From: DRLZ01 sp036478815
GTDB taxonomy: Bacteria > Pseudomonadota > Gammaproteobacteria > Methylococcales > DRLZ01
DNA length: 9,223 nt
NCBI GenBank assembly: GCA_036478815.1
Contig: JAZGEP010000153.1
Span: forward strand, 1 to 9,223
Direction: 5' to 3'
Below are positions 1-6,621 of this stretch, in pieces. A program made the position numbers and the translations under genes. The first letter of the stretch is position 1. Every line of letters starts with the position of its first letter. Below the pieces are notes generated by a model, which saw only the letters and a list, made by a program, of their open reading frames with translations, searched no databases and had not been told where the DNA came from.

Positions 1-10
1 TGATGAATAG

Positions 11-185
11 TTAGGAACGAGCATGGAATAACTTGAACAATTCACTTGTCTTTTTGCTCATCTTCGGTGTTGCGAAAACAGTTACATCGCTCACTATGCG
101 CCTGTTTTCGCGCCTTGAATATGAACAGCAATCTGACAACAATGGCCTACGTCAATTGTTCAAGTTATTCCGTGCACGTTCCTTA
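11..185. repeat. 175-bp element bounded by 35-nt imperfect inverted repeats
   Basis: The arms 11-45 and 151-185 are inverted copies of each other and match at 31 of 35 positions by eye. Both contain the core GGAATAACTTGAACAATT. Between them lies a second, perfect 10-bp inverted repeat (72-81 and 102-111), so the whole could fold into a long hairpin or cruciform with an inner arm. There is no open frame of useful length inside. It ends 17 nt before the Shine-Dalgarno site of the polyferredoxin gene, so it probably overlaps that gene's leader or promoter. Small non-autonomous transposable elements (MITEs) and dispersed intergenic repeats have this architecture. I see no convincing target-site duplication, so the mobile interpretation is inference. 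The outer 19 nt recur at 1311-1329. Confidence 0.75.
72..111. repeat. Nested inverted repeat inside the 175-bp element
   Basis: GCGAAAACAG at 72-81 is matched by its exact reverse complement CTGTTTTCGC at 102-111, separated by 20 nt. It lies near the middle of the larger inverted repeat 11-185 and would form the inner arm of a folded structure. There is no T-run after it, so it is not a standard terminator. Confidence 0.7.
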
Positions 186-202
186 TGAAAGAAACGCTTA
201 CG

Positions 203-210
203 AAGGAGGA
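203..210 (+). promoter_or_regulatory. Strong Shine-Dalgarno site of the polyferredoxin gene
   Basis: AAGGAGGA lies 8 nt before the ATG at 219. It is a near-perfect match to the anti-Shine-Dalgarno sequence and fixes the start of the gene. None of the other four genes has a site this strong. Confidence 0.9.
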
Positions 211-218
211 ATCATTGT

Positions 219-1265
219 ATGAGAGTACTCAACAATATAAAAGCTGTCCCGGCGATGCAGAAATATCGCTATTTTTTGATTTCCTTATCCTGCATTGCCT
301 TTCTCGGGCCGCTGGCATTCTTGCCACAATTGGTTGGCAATGATGATTTATGCGGCGTGTTATGCATGCGTCGCTTTTACTTATATTTTCCTGGCATGTC
401 ATGGGATGATTTATTTATGCATATCACCGTTGCCTGGATCGGTGTCATTGCATTCTGCTTGATTCTACTGACCACATTTTTCTTTGGACGCATCTGGTGC
501 GGCTATCTGTGTCCGGTTGGTGGTCTGGCAGAATTGGGCAGTCGCATGCTCAATGACCGCTGGAAAATTGAATTCCGCTCACTCCCGCAAGTTCAAATTC
601 GCTACGGTTATTTAGCTGCGTATATGGTATTGATGCCTGCACTTGGAATCAGCGCATGTACCTTGTGTAATTTTATTACCGTGCCGCGTTTGATTGAAGC
701 GATGAGTGGTGAATATCGCGGTATCGTTTATATATTATCGACTGTAGGACTGGTCAATCTTGGACTGCTATTTATCCTGGGTTTTTTCGCTAGTAAAGGA
801 CGTGCTTATTGCCAATTTTTATGTCCAATCGGTGCAGCTGACGGACTGGTTAATAAACTCGGTTCTAAATTTCGCTGGGCGCGCCGTATCCGCGTCGAAA
901 AAGAGCGCTGCACAGGCTGTAATATTTGTGCACGTAATTGCATGTGTGGCGCGATCAAAATGGTTAACCGGGTTCCGGTTGTAGAACAGACTTCGTGCAT
1001 GACCTGTCATGAGTGTGTCGATGTGTGTGCCTGGAATGCCATTGAATGGACAACCGGCCCACGTGAAAAACAACCAAAGAAAATCAAGAAAGGCGTGGAG
1101 ATTTTTCCTGAACCAGCCTGGCAACTAATTACTGAGCCGGAGATGTTAGGTAGCGGCGTTGCTGTCCCTGCTCGTATTCGTCGTGGTCACATTATTAATG
1201 GGCTAATTTTTAGTAGCGTTATTTTGTATGTGGCTTATTACTCAATTCTTAAGCTGGTTGTATGA
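219..1265 (+). CDS. NapH/NosR-C-like membrane polyferredoxin (4Fe-4S protein)
   Basis: A 348-residue inner-membrane iron-sulfur protein that probably passes electrons between a cytoplasmic or membrane donor and periplasmic cytochromes. Five hydrophobic segments are visible at about 17-38, 66-90, 129-148, 166-190 and 324-344. Two CX3CP motifs (C94/C98 and C198/C202), each after a GR-x-W/Y stretch, are the hallmark of the NapH/NosR/CcoG group. Two ferredoxin motifs CX2CX2CX3C follow (C231-C241 and C260-C270). In the first, the usual proline after the last cysteine is replaced (C-M-C). With the N-terminus inside, CX3CP and both clusters are cytoplasmic. Further pairs C45/C49 and C147/C150 then fall on the periplasmic side, facing the cytochromes encoded downstream. 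The strong Shine-Dalgarno site at 203-210 fixes the start. A 216-bp gap separates it from the cytochrome operon, so co-transcription is uncertain. The family assignment is firm; the exact partner is inferred. Confidence 0.88.
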   Translation: MRVLNNIKAVPAMQKYRYFLISLSCIAFLGPLAFLPQLVGNDDLCGVLCMRRFYLYFPGMSWDDLFMHITVAWIGVIAFCLILLTTFFFGRIWCGYLCPVGGLAELGSRMLNDRWKIEFRSLPQVQIRYGYLAAYMVLMPALGISACTLCNFITVPRLIEAMSGEYRGIVYILSTVGLVNLGLLFILGFFASKGRAYCQFLCPIGAADGLVNKLGSKFRWARRIRVEKERCTGCNICARNCMCGAIKMVNRVPVVEQTSCMTCHECVDVCAWNAIEWTTGPREKQPKKIKKGVEIFPEPAWQLITEPEMLGSGVAVPARIRRGHIINGLIFSSVILYVAYYSILKLVV

Positions 1266-1310
1266 CGACATTGATTAATAGCCTGGATTTTTAGTTTCCG
1301 TATCGACCAT

Positions 1311-1329
1311 TAAGGAACGTGCATGGAAT
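1311..1329. repeat. Solitary third copy of the outer inverted-repeat motif
   Basis: TAAGGAACGTGCATGGAAT here differs by one base from the reverse complement of the right arm end (167-185) and by two bases from the left arm end (11-29). Similarity stops after these 19 nt, and no matching inverted arm is found before the next gene. It could be a remnant of a second element or a conserved binding site placed before both the polyferredoxin and the cytochrome genes. Confidence 0.65.
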
Positions 1330-1355
1330 GCACCCTACGAAAATCTTGAAATACC

Positions 1356-1383
1356 AACAACTTATGTGCGCGCATAAGTTGTT
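1356..1383. promoter_or_regulatory. Perfect 11-bp-stem palindrome upstream of the octahaem cytochrome gene
   Basis: AACAACTTATG (1356-1366) pairs exactly with CATAAGTTGTT (1373-1383) around a six-base centre, TGCGCG. It lies about 100 nt before the ATG at 1482. The downstream strand has no T-run, so it is a poor intrinsic terminator. It could be an operator for a dimeric regulator or an mRNA leader structure. The sequence is clear; the function is unknown. Confidence 0.6.
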
Positions 1384-1481
1384 ACAAACTCATACTGCTT
1401 TGGTTTTGCGCATCTACGCTCAACACAATCTTATCCTCTTTAGGACTACCAACCGAGAAACCCCATAAAACAAAAACAATA

Positions 1482-2948
1482 ATGGTTTTTATCAAACACA
1501 GAGAATTCATTCAATTGTCCCGCATACAATACGTTCGATCCATTCTGACTATTTTATTGTGTTTTTGCACAATCTCAATTGTTATCGCTGAACAACGTAA
1601 ACCAGATCCCGATGGTTGCCTGACCTGTCATTCTTTACCAGGATTGCAATGGATTGATGAAGATGGGATGTGGCGTGTCGCATCAATCAACAAAGATCAT
1701 TACTTCAGTTCTTTACATGGCAGTGTGCCGTGTCGTGACTGCCATCGTAAAATCACTGATTACCCTCACAAGGTTGAAAATGGTTATGTGGACTGTTCTG
1801 AATCCTGTCATGTAGAAGAACCCTCCGAAGGAGAAGCGTTTACCCATCAACCGATGTTCGACGAATTTCAAAAATCTGTTCATGGTGACGGCTGGTACAA
1901 GGATTTTGCTGGCGGAAATCGTCTCAAAGAACTCGATGAATCAAAACTACCATCATGTCGATATTGTCATGATAACGCATTGTATATCGCGCCTGAGAAG
2001 GCAGAGGTATTCAAGGAAGCGTTTGTGCACACCGATATGGAATGTGGAAAATGCCATGTCGGTGAAGTGTGGATGACACAAATGGGTGGTCATATTCTGC
2101 GTCGCTTTATTGGCAATCGGATGAATAAGAACGATTCTAATGACATATGTCTGGATTGTCATAATGACCCAGACTATCTGAAAGATATTGAACTGGAAGA
2201 TCCAGAGACCAAAGAAAAATACAAGCCAGACAGTCGCTGGCTACATGCTGGAGAAAGTTATTTGCGCATGTTACACAGCCGTTTATTAGTGGTTGGTGTT
2301 GAAGATGGTGCATCTTGTATTGATTGTCATGCGCCGGATGGTCTTCATCACAAAATACTGCGCGACGAAGATGAACAAGCAACAACACATCCTGATAATT
2401 TGACAGAGACATGTAGTGCCAGTGGTTGTCATGGTTACGCCAAGCTAGATGAAAACAACAAATTCACTTTAACAGATATGCATGATGTCGACTTGTTATC
2501 AATGACATTATTGACTAAAACTGAATTAAAAGAATCTGTAGAAAGTACCTGGAGCAAATTATCAATACTCATCGTTCCAATTATTCTCATCATGGCAATC
2601 GGCAGTTTAATCTGGGCATTTACCGGCAAAAATCGCGGATTGATTATGGCTATTCTTGGTGGCGAACATTTTCAAGTGTACATGGCAGGTAAAAAACCAT
2701 CGGTTAAAAAACGCCCGAAAACTGTGGCTGAAAGCAGACGTTCTGGCAGTCAATCATCAGAGACTAAACCACGTAGAAAACGCAACACTGATTTGGCGCA
2801 GAATACTAATGACAAGGGGATTGCTTCAAAGCAATCCGAAGTAAAACAGTCAGTGAAGGTTTCAGGCAATAACACCTCAACAGCAAATGACTCCACCCCC
2901 GTTGATACCACCTCGCTGACAGGTCAACAGGAGTCAGATAATGAATAA
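1482..2948 (+). CDS. Membrane-anchored octahaem c-type cytochrome
   Basis: A 488-residue periplasmic electron carrier tethered to the inner membrane. The hydrophobic stretch 20-36 looks like a Sec signal with a cleavage site after about A36. Six canonical CXXCH motifs start at residues 46, 84, 159, 188, 223 and 279. A CX3CH motif lies at 105-110 and a CX4CH motif at 311-317, giving up to eight haems. Histidines in S-x-H-G contexts (near 79 and 134) are plausible distal ligands. A transmembrane helix at about 360-380 is followed by K/R residues, so the last 105 residues, which are basic and then low-complexity Ser/Thr/Asn/Gln, should be cytoplasmic. I do not recognise a named family beyond multiheme cytochrome c. 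The ATG at 1482 has no good Shine-Dalgarno site. A TTG at 1515 is a possible alternative and would keep the signal. The 3' end overlaps the next gene by 8 nt, indicating translational coupling. Confidence 0.88.
   Translation: MVFIKHREFIQLSRIQYVRSILTILLCFCTISIVIAEQRKPDPDGCLTCHSLPGLQWIDEDGMWRVASINKDHYFSSLHGSVPCRDCHRKITDYPHKVENGYVDCSESCHVEEPSEGEAFTHQPMFDEFQKSVHGDGWYKDFAGGNRLKELDESKLPSCRYCHDNALYIAPEKAEVFKEAFVHTDMECGKCHVGEVWMTQMGGHILRRFIGNRMNKNDSNDICLDCHNDPDYLKDIELEDPETKEKYKPDSRWLHAGESYLRMLHSRLLVVGVEDGASCIDCHAPDGLHHKILRDEDEQATTHPDNLTETCSASGCHGYAKLDENNKFTLTDMHDVDLLSMTLLTKTELKESVESTWSKLSILIVPIILIMAIGSLIWAFTGKNRGLIMAILGGEHFQVYMAGKKPSVKKRPKTVAESRRSGSQSSETKPRRKRNTDLAQNTNDKGIASKQSEVKQSVKVSGNNTSTANDSTPVDTTSLTGQQESDNE
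2929..2933 (+). promoter_or_regulatory. Shine-Dalgarno site of the triheme cytochrome gene
   Basis: AGGAG lies 7 nt before the ATG at 2941, inside the last codons of the octahaem cytochrome gene. It supports the overlapping start at 2941. Confidence 0.8.
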
Positions 2949-3759
2949 GTGTCATTTAAGCATTACGTTCTGCTCGGTGTTGGTGCTGATTTCACTGAGT
3001 ATGCTCAATGTTGCACAAGCTGCTGGTACACCACTGTATTGGCAACGTGTCGAACAAGCGCAACCCGACAACAAGGCGTTGGCAGACTCAAAAAAACTAG
3101 TCAAAGAACATAAGGATGTGGACATTATCGAACGAACCCGGATACGCCCATTTCACAAACAACCAGCCTATGCTGAATTATCCAGTAACGCATTTTGTAT
3201 GAATTGTCATTTGCCGATTCCACATACCAAAAACCTGCGTTCACGCACTTTTTTAAACATGCATACCAATTATATCGCCTGCGAAAGCTGTCATTTCAGA
3301 CCTGAGGATGTCAATCTGGATTACCGCTGGTTCAACTTTGAAACACAACAAATTCAACCAGCATCCAGCCAATTGTTCAAAGTGATTAAGCCAAAAGATG
3401 CAGAACAAAAGAAAGCATTTACTGAACGTAACCCATTAATCAAAATTACACCGTTTTTTAATCAAATGCCTGCAATCTTGTTCAAAGATTCAATACAACC
3501 AAAAGCCTTATTACAACAATGGAACGATGGTGACTTACAACAACGCACTGAGGTCAGAGCAAAAATACATGTGCCACTGGAACCTAAAGGACCAAAATGC
3601 ATCGCATGTCATGATGCTGATGAGCAACAATTTAATTTAGAACAATTAGGCGCTAGCCCACAACAAATAAAAGCCATTAGCTTGCACCGCATCCCGCTGT
3701 TTTTCTCGCGCTACAAAGAAAAAGATCAAAAAATCCGCATTATAGATGTTTTACGGTAG
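2941..3759 (+). CDS. Periplasmic triheme c-type cytochrome
   Basis: A 272-residue soluble cytochrome, probably a shuttle or structural subunit between its two larger neighbours. A Sec signal covers residues 1-27, with a likely cut after A-Q-A. Three CXXCH motifs start at residues 86, 114 and 220. The first two are close together, and the third is separated by about 100 residues with no haem motif. Histidines at 72, 95, 108, 210 and 249 are candidate axial ligands. There is no membrane helix after the signal. The gene begins within the last 8 nt of the octahaem cytochrome gene and has a good Shine-Dalgarno site. It ends just before the next start, so all three cytochromes are surely one transcription unit. 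The protein is not recognised as a named family. Its haem number equals that of DsrJ, but I see no further reason to call it that. Confidence 0.85.
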   Translation: MNKCHLSITFCSVLVLISLSMLNVAQAAGTPLYWQRVEQAQPDNKALADSKKLVKEHKDVDIIERTRIRPFHKQPAYAELSSNAFCMNCHLPIPHTKNLRSRTFLNMHTNYIACESCHFRPEDVNLDYRWFNFETQQIQPASSQLFKVIKPKDAEQKKAFTERNPLIKITPFFNQMPAILFKDSIQPKALLQQWNDGDLQQRTEVRAKIHVPLEPKGPKCIACHDADEQQFNLEQLGASPQQIKAISLHRIPLFFSRYKEKDQKIRIIDVLR

Positions 3760-3768
3760 AGATTGACA

Positions 3769-6480
3769 ATGAGGTTGGTATTTTCTGTTTTGTTGACTCG
3801 CGGATGCATTATTGTTCTTGCAGTAATGTTCCCGACCATGATATACGCCCTGCCCGTGGTGATGGATCAATCAATCATCCAGGCAGACTTCAATCAGCCA
3901 ACCAGTGTCGTCAAAGATATTAACGCTAACCTGTATATATTGGACGGAGCAAATAATCGTGTTGTAAAAATTGACCCAACGGGTCAATCAATATCATTTG
4001 GCAAAAAACACTTATCTTTACCAATGGGCATTGCTCTTTCCAACAATAAAACATTGATTGTTGCTGACACCGGCAATCAGCGTTTGGTTGAATTTGATTT
4101 GAATGGCAAACTGATGCGCTCGATTTCGCTGGATTCAGCGCCGATACCCAATCATCAATTTGGCCCTCCGAGCCAACAAGATGTCTGGCCTGTTGAACCT
4201 GTCGCTGTGGTGGTTCAACACAAGACTGTCTGGTGGTCAGATCGTCGCCATCATCGGGTCTGCGCAACCAATCTGGACGATGCGACAACAAATTTGTGTT
4301 TTGGTGAACGTGGTATGCAAAAAGGTCAATTCCAGTTTCCGTATCAGATTGTACTCGATAAAGATGATTATCTGGCTGTTGTCGATGCTTTGAATGCACG
4401 GGTGCAACTCTTTAACCGCCAAGGTGAGCATGTGCAAAATATTGGGCATTTCGGCGTTCGCAATAGCGAACTGTATCGCCCCAATGGAATCGCCTATGAT
4501 GACAAGCAAAATCAATTTATCAGCGATGCCTACAATGGCACAATCTCAATCTATTCTCGTGGTGAATTTCAGCGTTTATTGTCAGATCAGACTGGACGAC
4601 CTGTTACCTTTAAAACACCAACAGGATTGTCCTGGTACAACAATAGCTTGCTAGTTGCAGCAACTGGTGAAAACAAGGTATATCAACTCACACTCAAAGA
4701 CTCTGATCAAGCCAAAGCGTCACCACAAACCAATCCAGACATTAGCAAACAAAATTGTGTGATCTGTCATTTATCCTGGTCAAATGACTATGATCCGCAA
4801 TCATCCAATAACGACGAAGTGCCACCGGTTGCAACCAATACGATGTGTTACAGCTGTCATCACGGGGTAGTGATTGATTCCAGAAATCAGATTGGCAAGC
4901 AAGGTCAGCATCCGTCTATCCACGATCCACAAGCAGCGCGTGAAAAACGACTAAAAGTTGAACGCGAAGATGACATCGCAGATGAGTTTCCGCGCACCAA
5001 GCAAAAAGAATTGCTCTGCACATCATGTCACACGCCTCATAGTGTCGATATGTCTGGCGACCCGTTATACCCCGCTCATCACAACACCTGGATGCGCGTG
5101 CCCAACAAAGGTGGCAATTTATGTGAAAACTGTCATGAGTCAAATGCTGAATCAGCACGTGATAGAAAACCTGCTAAATCAGGTAAAAATCATCCGCTGG
5201 CAATGTACTTGGCAAAACCACCTCACAAAAACGCCAAAGACTTTCCAAGCGACCCTGATTTACAAAAAGGCTTACCTAAATCGCTGGCATCAGCAGGTTC
5301 CAGTCTGGGCAAAAATGATGAAATGATTTGCCAAACCTGCCATCAAGTGCATGGTGGCAGCAAACAAAATTTATTGGCCATCACCGACAACAAAGGCGCT
5401 CTGTGTAAAACCTGCCATCAACGTCAGTACAGTAAGAACAAAAAACATGCCCGGAAAAAAGGTGTTCATCCAGTCAATATCAAACTCGATGATCTGGAGC
5501 TGGATGAGCCAGTTAAAATCAACGGTAAAACCATTAAAAAAGTCACCTGTCAAACCTGCCATAACATTCACGATGGTCAGCTCGGTACTGTGTTACTGCC
5601 AAAACAAATCAAAACCACCGAAGAACTCTGCGTCACCTGTCATCAGCGTCAACACGCAGAAGACAAGGATGATGCGATTCGTAAAGGCGTGCATCCTGTC
5701 AATGCAAAACTGGATGAGCCCGTTACCATTAAAGGCAAGGAAATCAAAGTTGTCGGCTGTTTAAGCTGCCATGCTGTCCACAGCGGTGTCAAAAACACAC
5801 CGGCATTGGTTGAAGATCATCATGACGGACAACTCTGCGAACATTGCCACGAAGGTAAAAGTGAAGTGGTCGGCACCGATCACGATTTACGCATCACCGC
5901 CAAAAAGAAAACCAATATGCATGATGAAACCACAACCAAATCGGGTGTTTGTGGTAGTTGTCATACGCTGCATCGCGGAAATGGCAAACAACCCTGGATG
6001 CCTGCGACAACAATTGTTAAAACAAGTAAAAAAGATCATCCAGATCGAGACCCGATCATTCTTAAAACTGATTCACTGTGCTTAAACTGTCATCAAAAAA
6101 AGGGCATCGCTGAAGACAAGCCGATTGATCATTTTGCACATCCATACAAAACCATTATCTTGCGCTCAAACAAAGACACATTACCGTTGTTACAGGAAAT
6201 GGATGAAAAACCCGATGAACACGGCATGATTGCATGTATCACCTGCCATGAACCGCACCACTGGAAACCAAAAACAGAGCAAGAAAAACAACAAAAAAAC
6301 GATCAGCACACACGTTTTACTGACAATCAGGAAGGCACTGTACTCACCAGTTTCCTGCGTCAAAAAGGCGTGAAAGAGACATTTTGTGTCGATTGTCACG
6401 GCATGAATGCTCTACTCAAGTACAAGTATTACCATGACAAAGAACTGGTCAAGGAAGAAACCATTGACTACATCAAATGA
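3769..6480 (+). CDS. NHL beta-propeller fused to a 14-haem cytochrome (doubled CXXCH type)
   Basis: A 903-residue secreted protein (numbered from the ATG at 3769; an in-frame TTG at 3763 would add two residues). A Sec signal runs to about residue 27. Residues 35-310 contain about six NHL-like repeats of the P-x-G/S-h-a ... D-x-x-N-x-R-V type, enough for a six-bladed propeller, which in this fold usually serves binding or docking. Residues 330-877 hold fourteen CXXCH motifs, starting at 330, 360, 417, 452, 521, 546, 594, 621, 664, 690, 728, 771, 823 and 873. Many have the CHxxHxG form of the paired-CXXCH family, in which the second histidine may be an axial ligand. Residues 521-690 contain a tandem internal duplication. 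There is no C-terminal anchor and no convincing lipobox. The gene starts 9 nt after the triheme cytochrome stop. It is the best candidate for the outermost wire of the chain, either in the periplasm or on the cell surface; the location is inference. Confidence 0.9.
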   Translation: MRLVFSVLLTRGCIIVLAVMFPTMIYALPVVMDQSIIQADFNQPTSVVKDINANLYILDGANNRVVKIDPTGQSISFGKKHLSLPMGIALSNNKTLIVADTGNQRLVEFDLNGKLMRSISLDSAPIPNHQFGPPSQQDVWPVEPVAVVVQHKTVWWSDRRHHRVCATNLDDATTNLCFGERGMQKGQFQFPYQIVLDKDDYLAVVDALNARVQLFNRQGEHVQNIGHFGVRNSELYRPNGIAYDDKQNQFISDAYNGTISIYSRGEFQRLLSDQTGRPVTFKTPTGLSWYNNSLLVAATGENKVYQLTLKDSDQAKASPQTNPDISKQNCVICHLSWSNDYDPQSSNNDEVPPVATNTMCYSCHHGVVIDSRNQIGKQGQHPSIHDPQAAREKRLKVEREDDIADEFPRTKQKELLCTSCHTPHSVDMSGDPLYPAHHNTWMRVPNKGGNLCENCHESNAESARDRKPAKSGKNHPLAMYLAKPPHKNAKDFPSDPDLQKGLPKSLASAGSSLGKNDEMICQTCHQVHGGSKQNLLAITDNKGALCKTCHQRQYSKNKKHARKKGVHPVNIKLDDLELDEPVKINGKTIKKVTCQTCHNIHDGQLGTVLLPKQIKTTEELCVTCHQRQHAEDKDDAIRKGVHPVNAKLDEPVTIKGKEIKVVGCLSCHAVHSGVKNTPALVEDHHDGQLCEHCHEGKSEVVGTDHDLRITAKKKTNMHDETTTKSGVCGSCHTLHRGNGKQPWMPATTIVKTSKKDHPDRDPIILKTDSLCLNCHQKKGIAEDKPIDHFAHPYKTIILRSNKDTLPLLQEMDEKPDEHGMIACITCHEPHHWKPKTEQEKQQKNDQHTRFTDNQEGTVLTSFLRQKGVKETFCVDCHGMNALLKYKYYHDKELVKEETIDYIK
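5401..5832 (+). repeat. Tandem internal duplication in the 14-haem domain
   Basis: Unit 1 (5401-5625, 75 codons) and unit 2 (5626-5832, 69 codons) encode the same layout: LC-x-TCHQRQ, a lysine-rich linker, KGVHPVN, K-L-D-E-P-V, a K-x-I-K strand, then a second CXXCH followed by xxHxG. Each unit carries two haems. Unit 1 has a five-residue insertion (around residues 574-578) in the K-L-D-E-P stretch. The preceding CXXCH (521-525) and the following one (690-694) resemble half-units, so the array may have grown by repeated two-haem duplications. DNA similarity is lower than protein similarity, which indicates an old duplication. Confidence 0.8.
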
Positions 6481-6621
6481 TAATTATCAATTACGCAGTC
6501 AAACTTGTGAAATACACTATCCGTTAACAATATCTGTTAAAATGTCTGGCTCGATAACGTTTCAGCATAAGTCACAAAACGCCAAGACAACCAAATAACA
6601 GTTTTTCAGGATTCACCCAGT
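6481..6621. other. 141-bp intergenic gap before the flavoprotein gene
   Basis: This gap contains no supported gene. A weak AT-rich inverted repeat, TTAACA at 6524-6529 with TGTTAA at 6535-6540, is visible, but with a 6-bp stem and no T-run it is not a credible terminator. TAAAAT at 6538-6543 resembles a -10 box without a matching -35 box. Whether the flavoprotein has its own promoter cannot be decided from the sequence. Confidence 0.4.

Noticed and set aside
11..185. CRISPR repeat or structured RNA gene
   Set aside because: Only one inverted pair is present, with no regularly spaced direct repeats and no tRNA or known ncRNA features.
996..1010. CMTCH pattern (residues 260-264) in the polyferredoxin
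   Set aside because: It matches the haem motif by chance. C260 and C263 belong to the second CX2CX2CX3C ferredoxin motif on the cytoplasmic side, where haem c is not attached.
1356..1383. Palindrome considered as an intrinsic terminator of the polyferredoxin gene
   Set aside because: No T-run follows on the + strand, and the stem is AT-rich apart from its centre. It was kept as a regulatory palindrome of unknown role.
3926..4399. 157-codon open frame on the minus strand inside the propeller region
   Set aside because: It lies entirely within a well-supported + strand gene, has no recognisable domain or ribosome binding site, and looks like a frame shadow. The same applies to the other short antisense and alternative-frame openings in the window.
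1482..6480. MtrCAB or Omb/Omc-type outer-membrane conduit
   Set aside because: No beta-barrel porin and no decahaem MtrA/MtrC-like arrangement are present. Haem counts and neighbours differ, although missing parts could lie outside the window.
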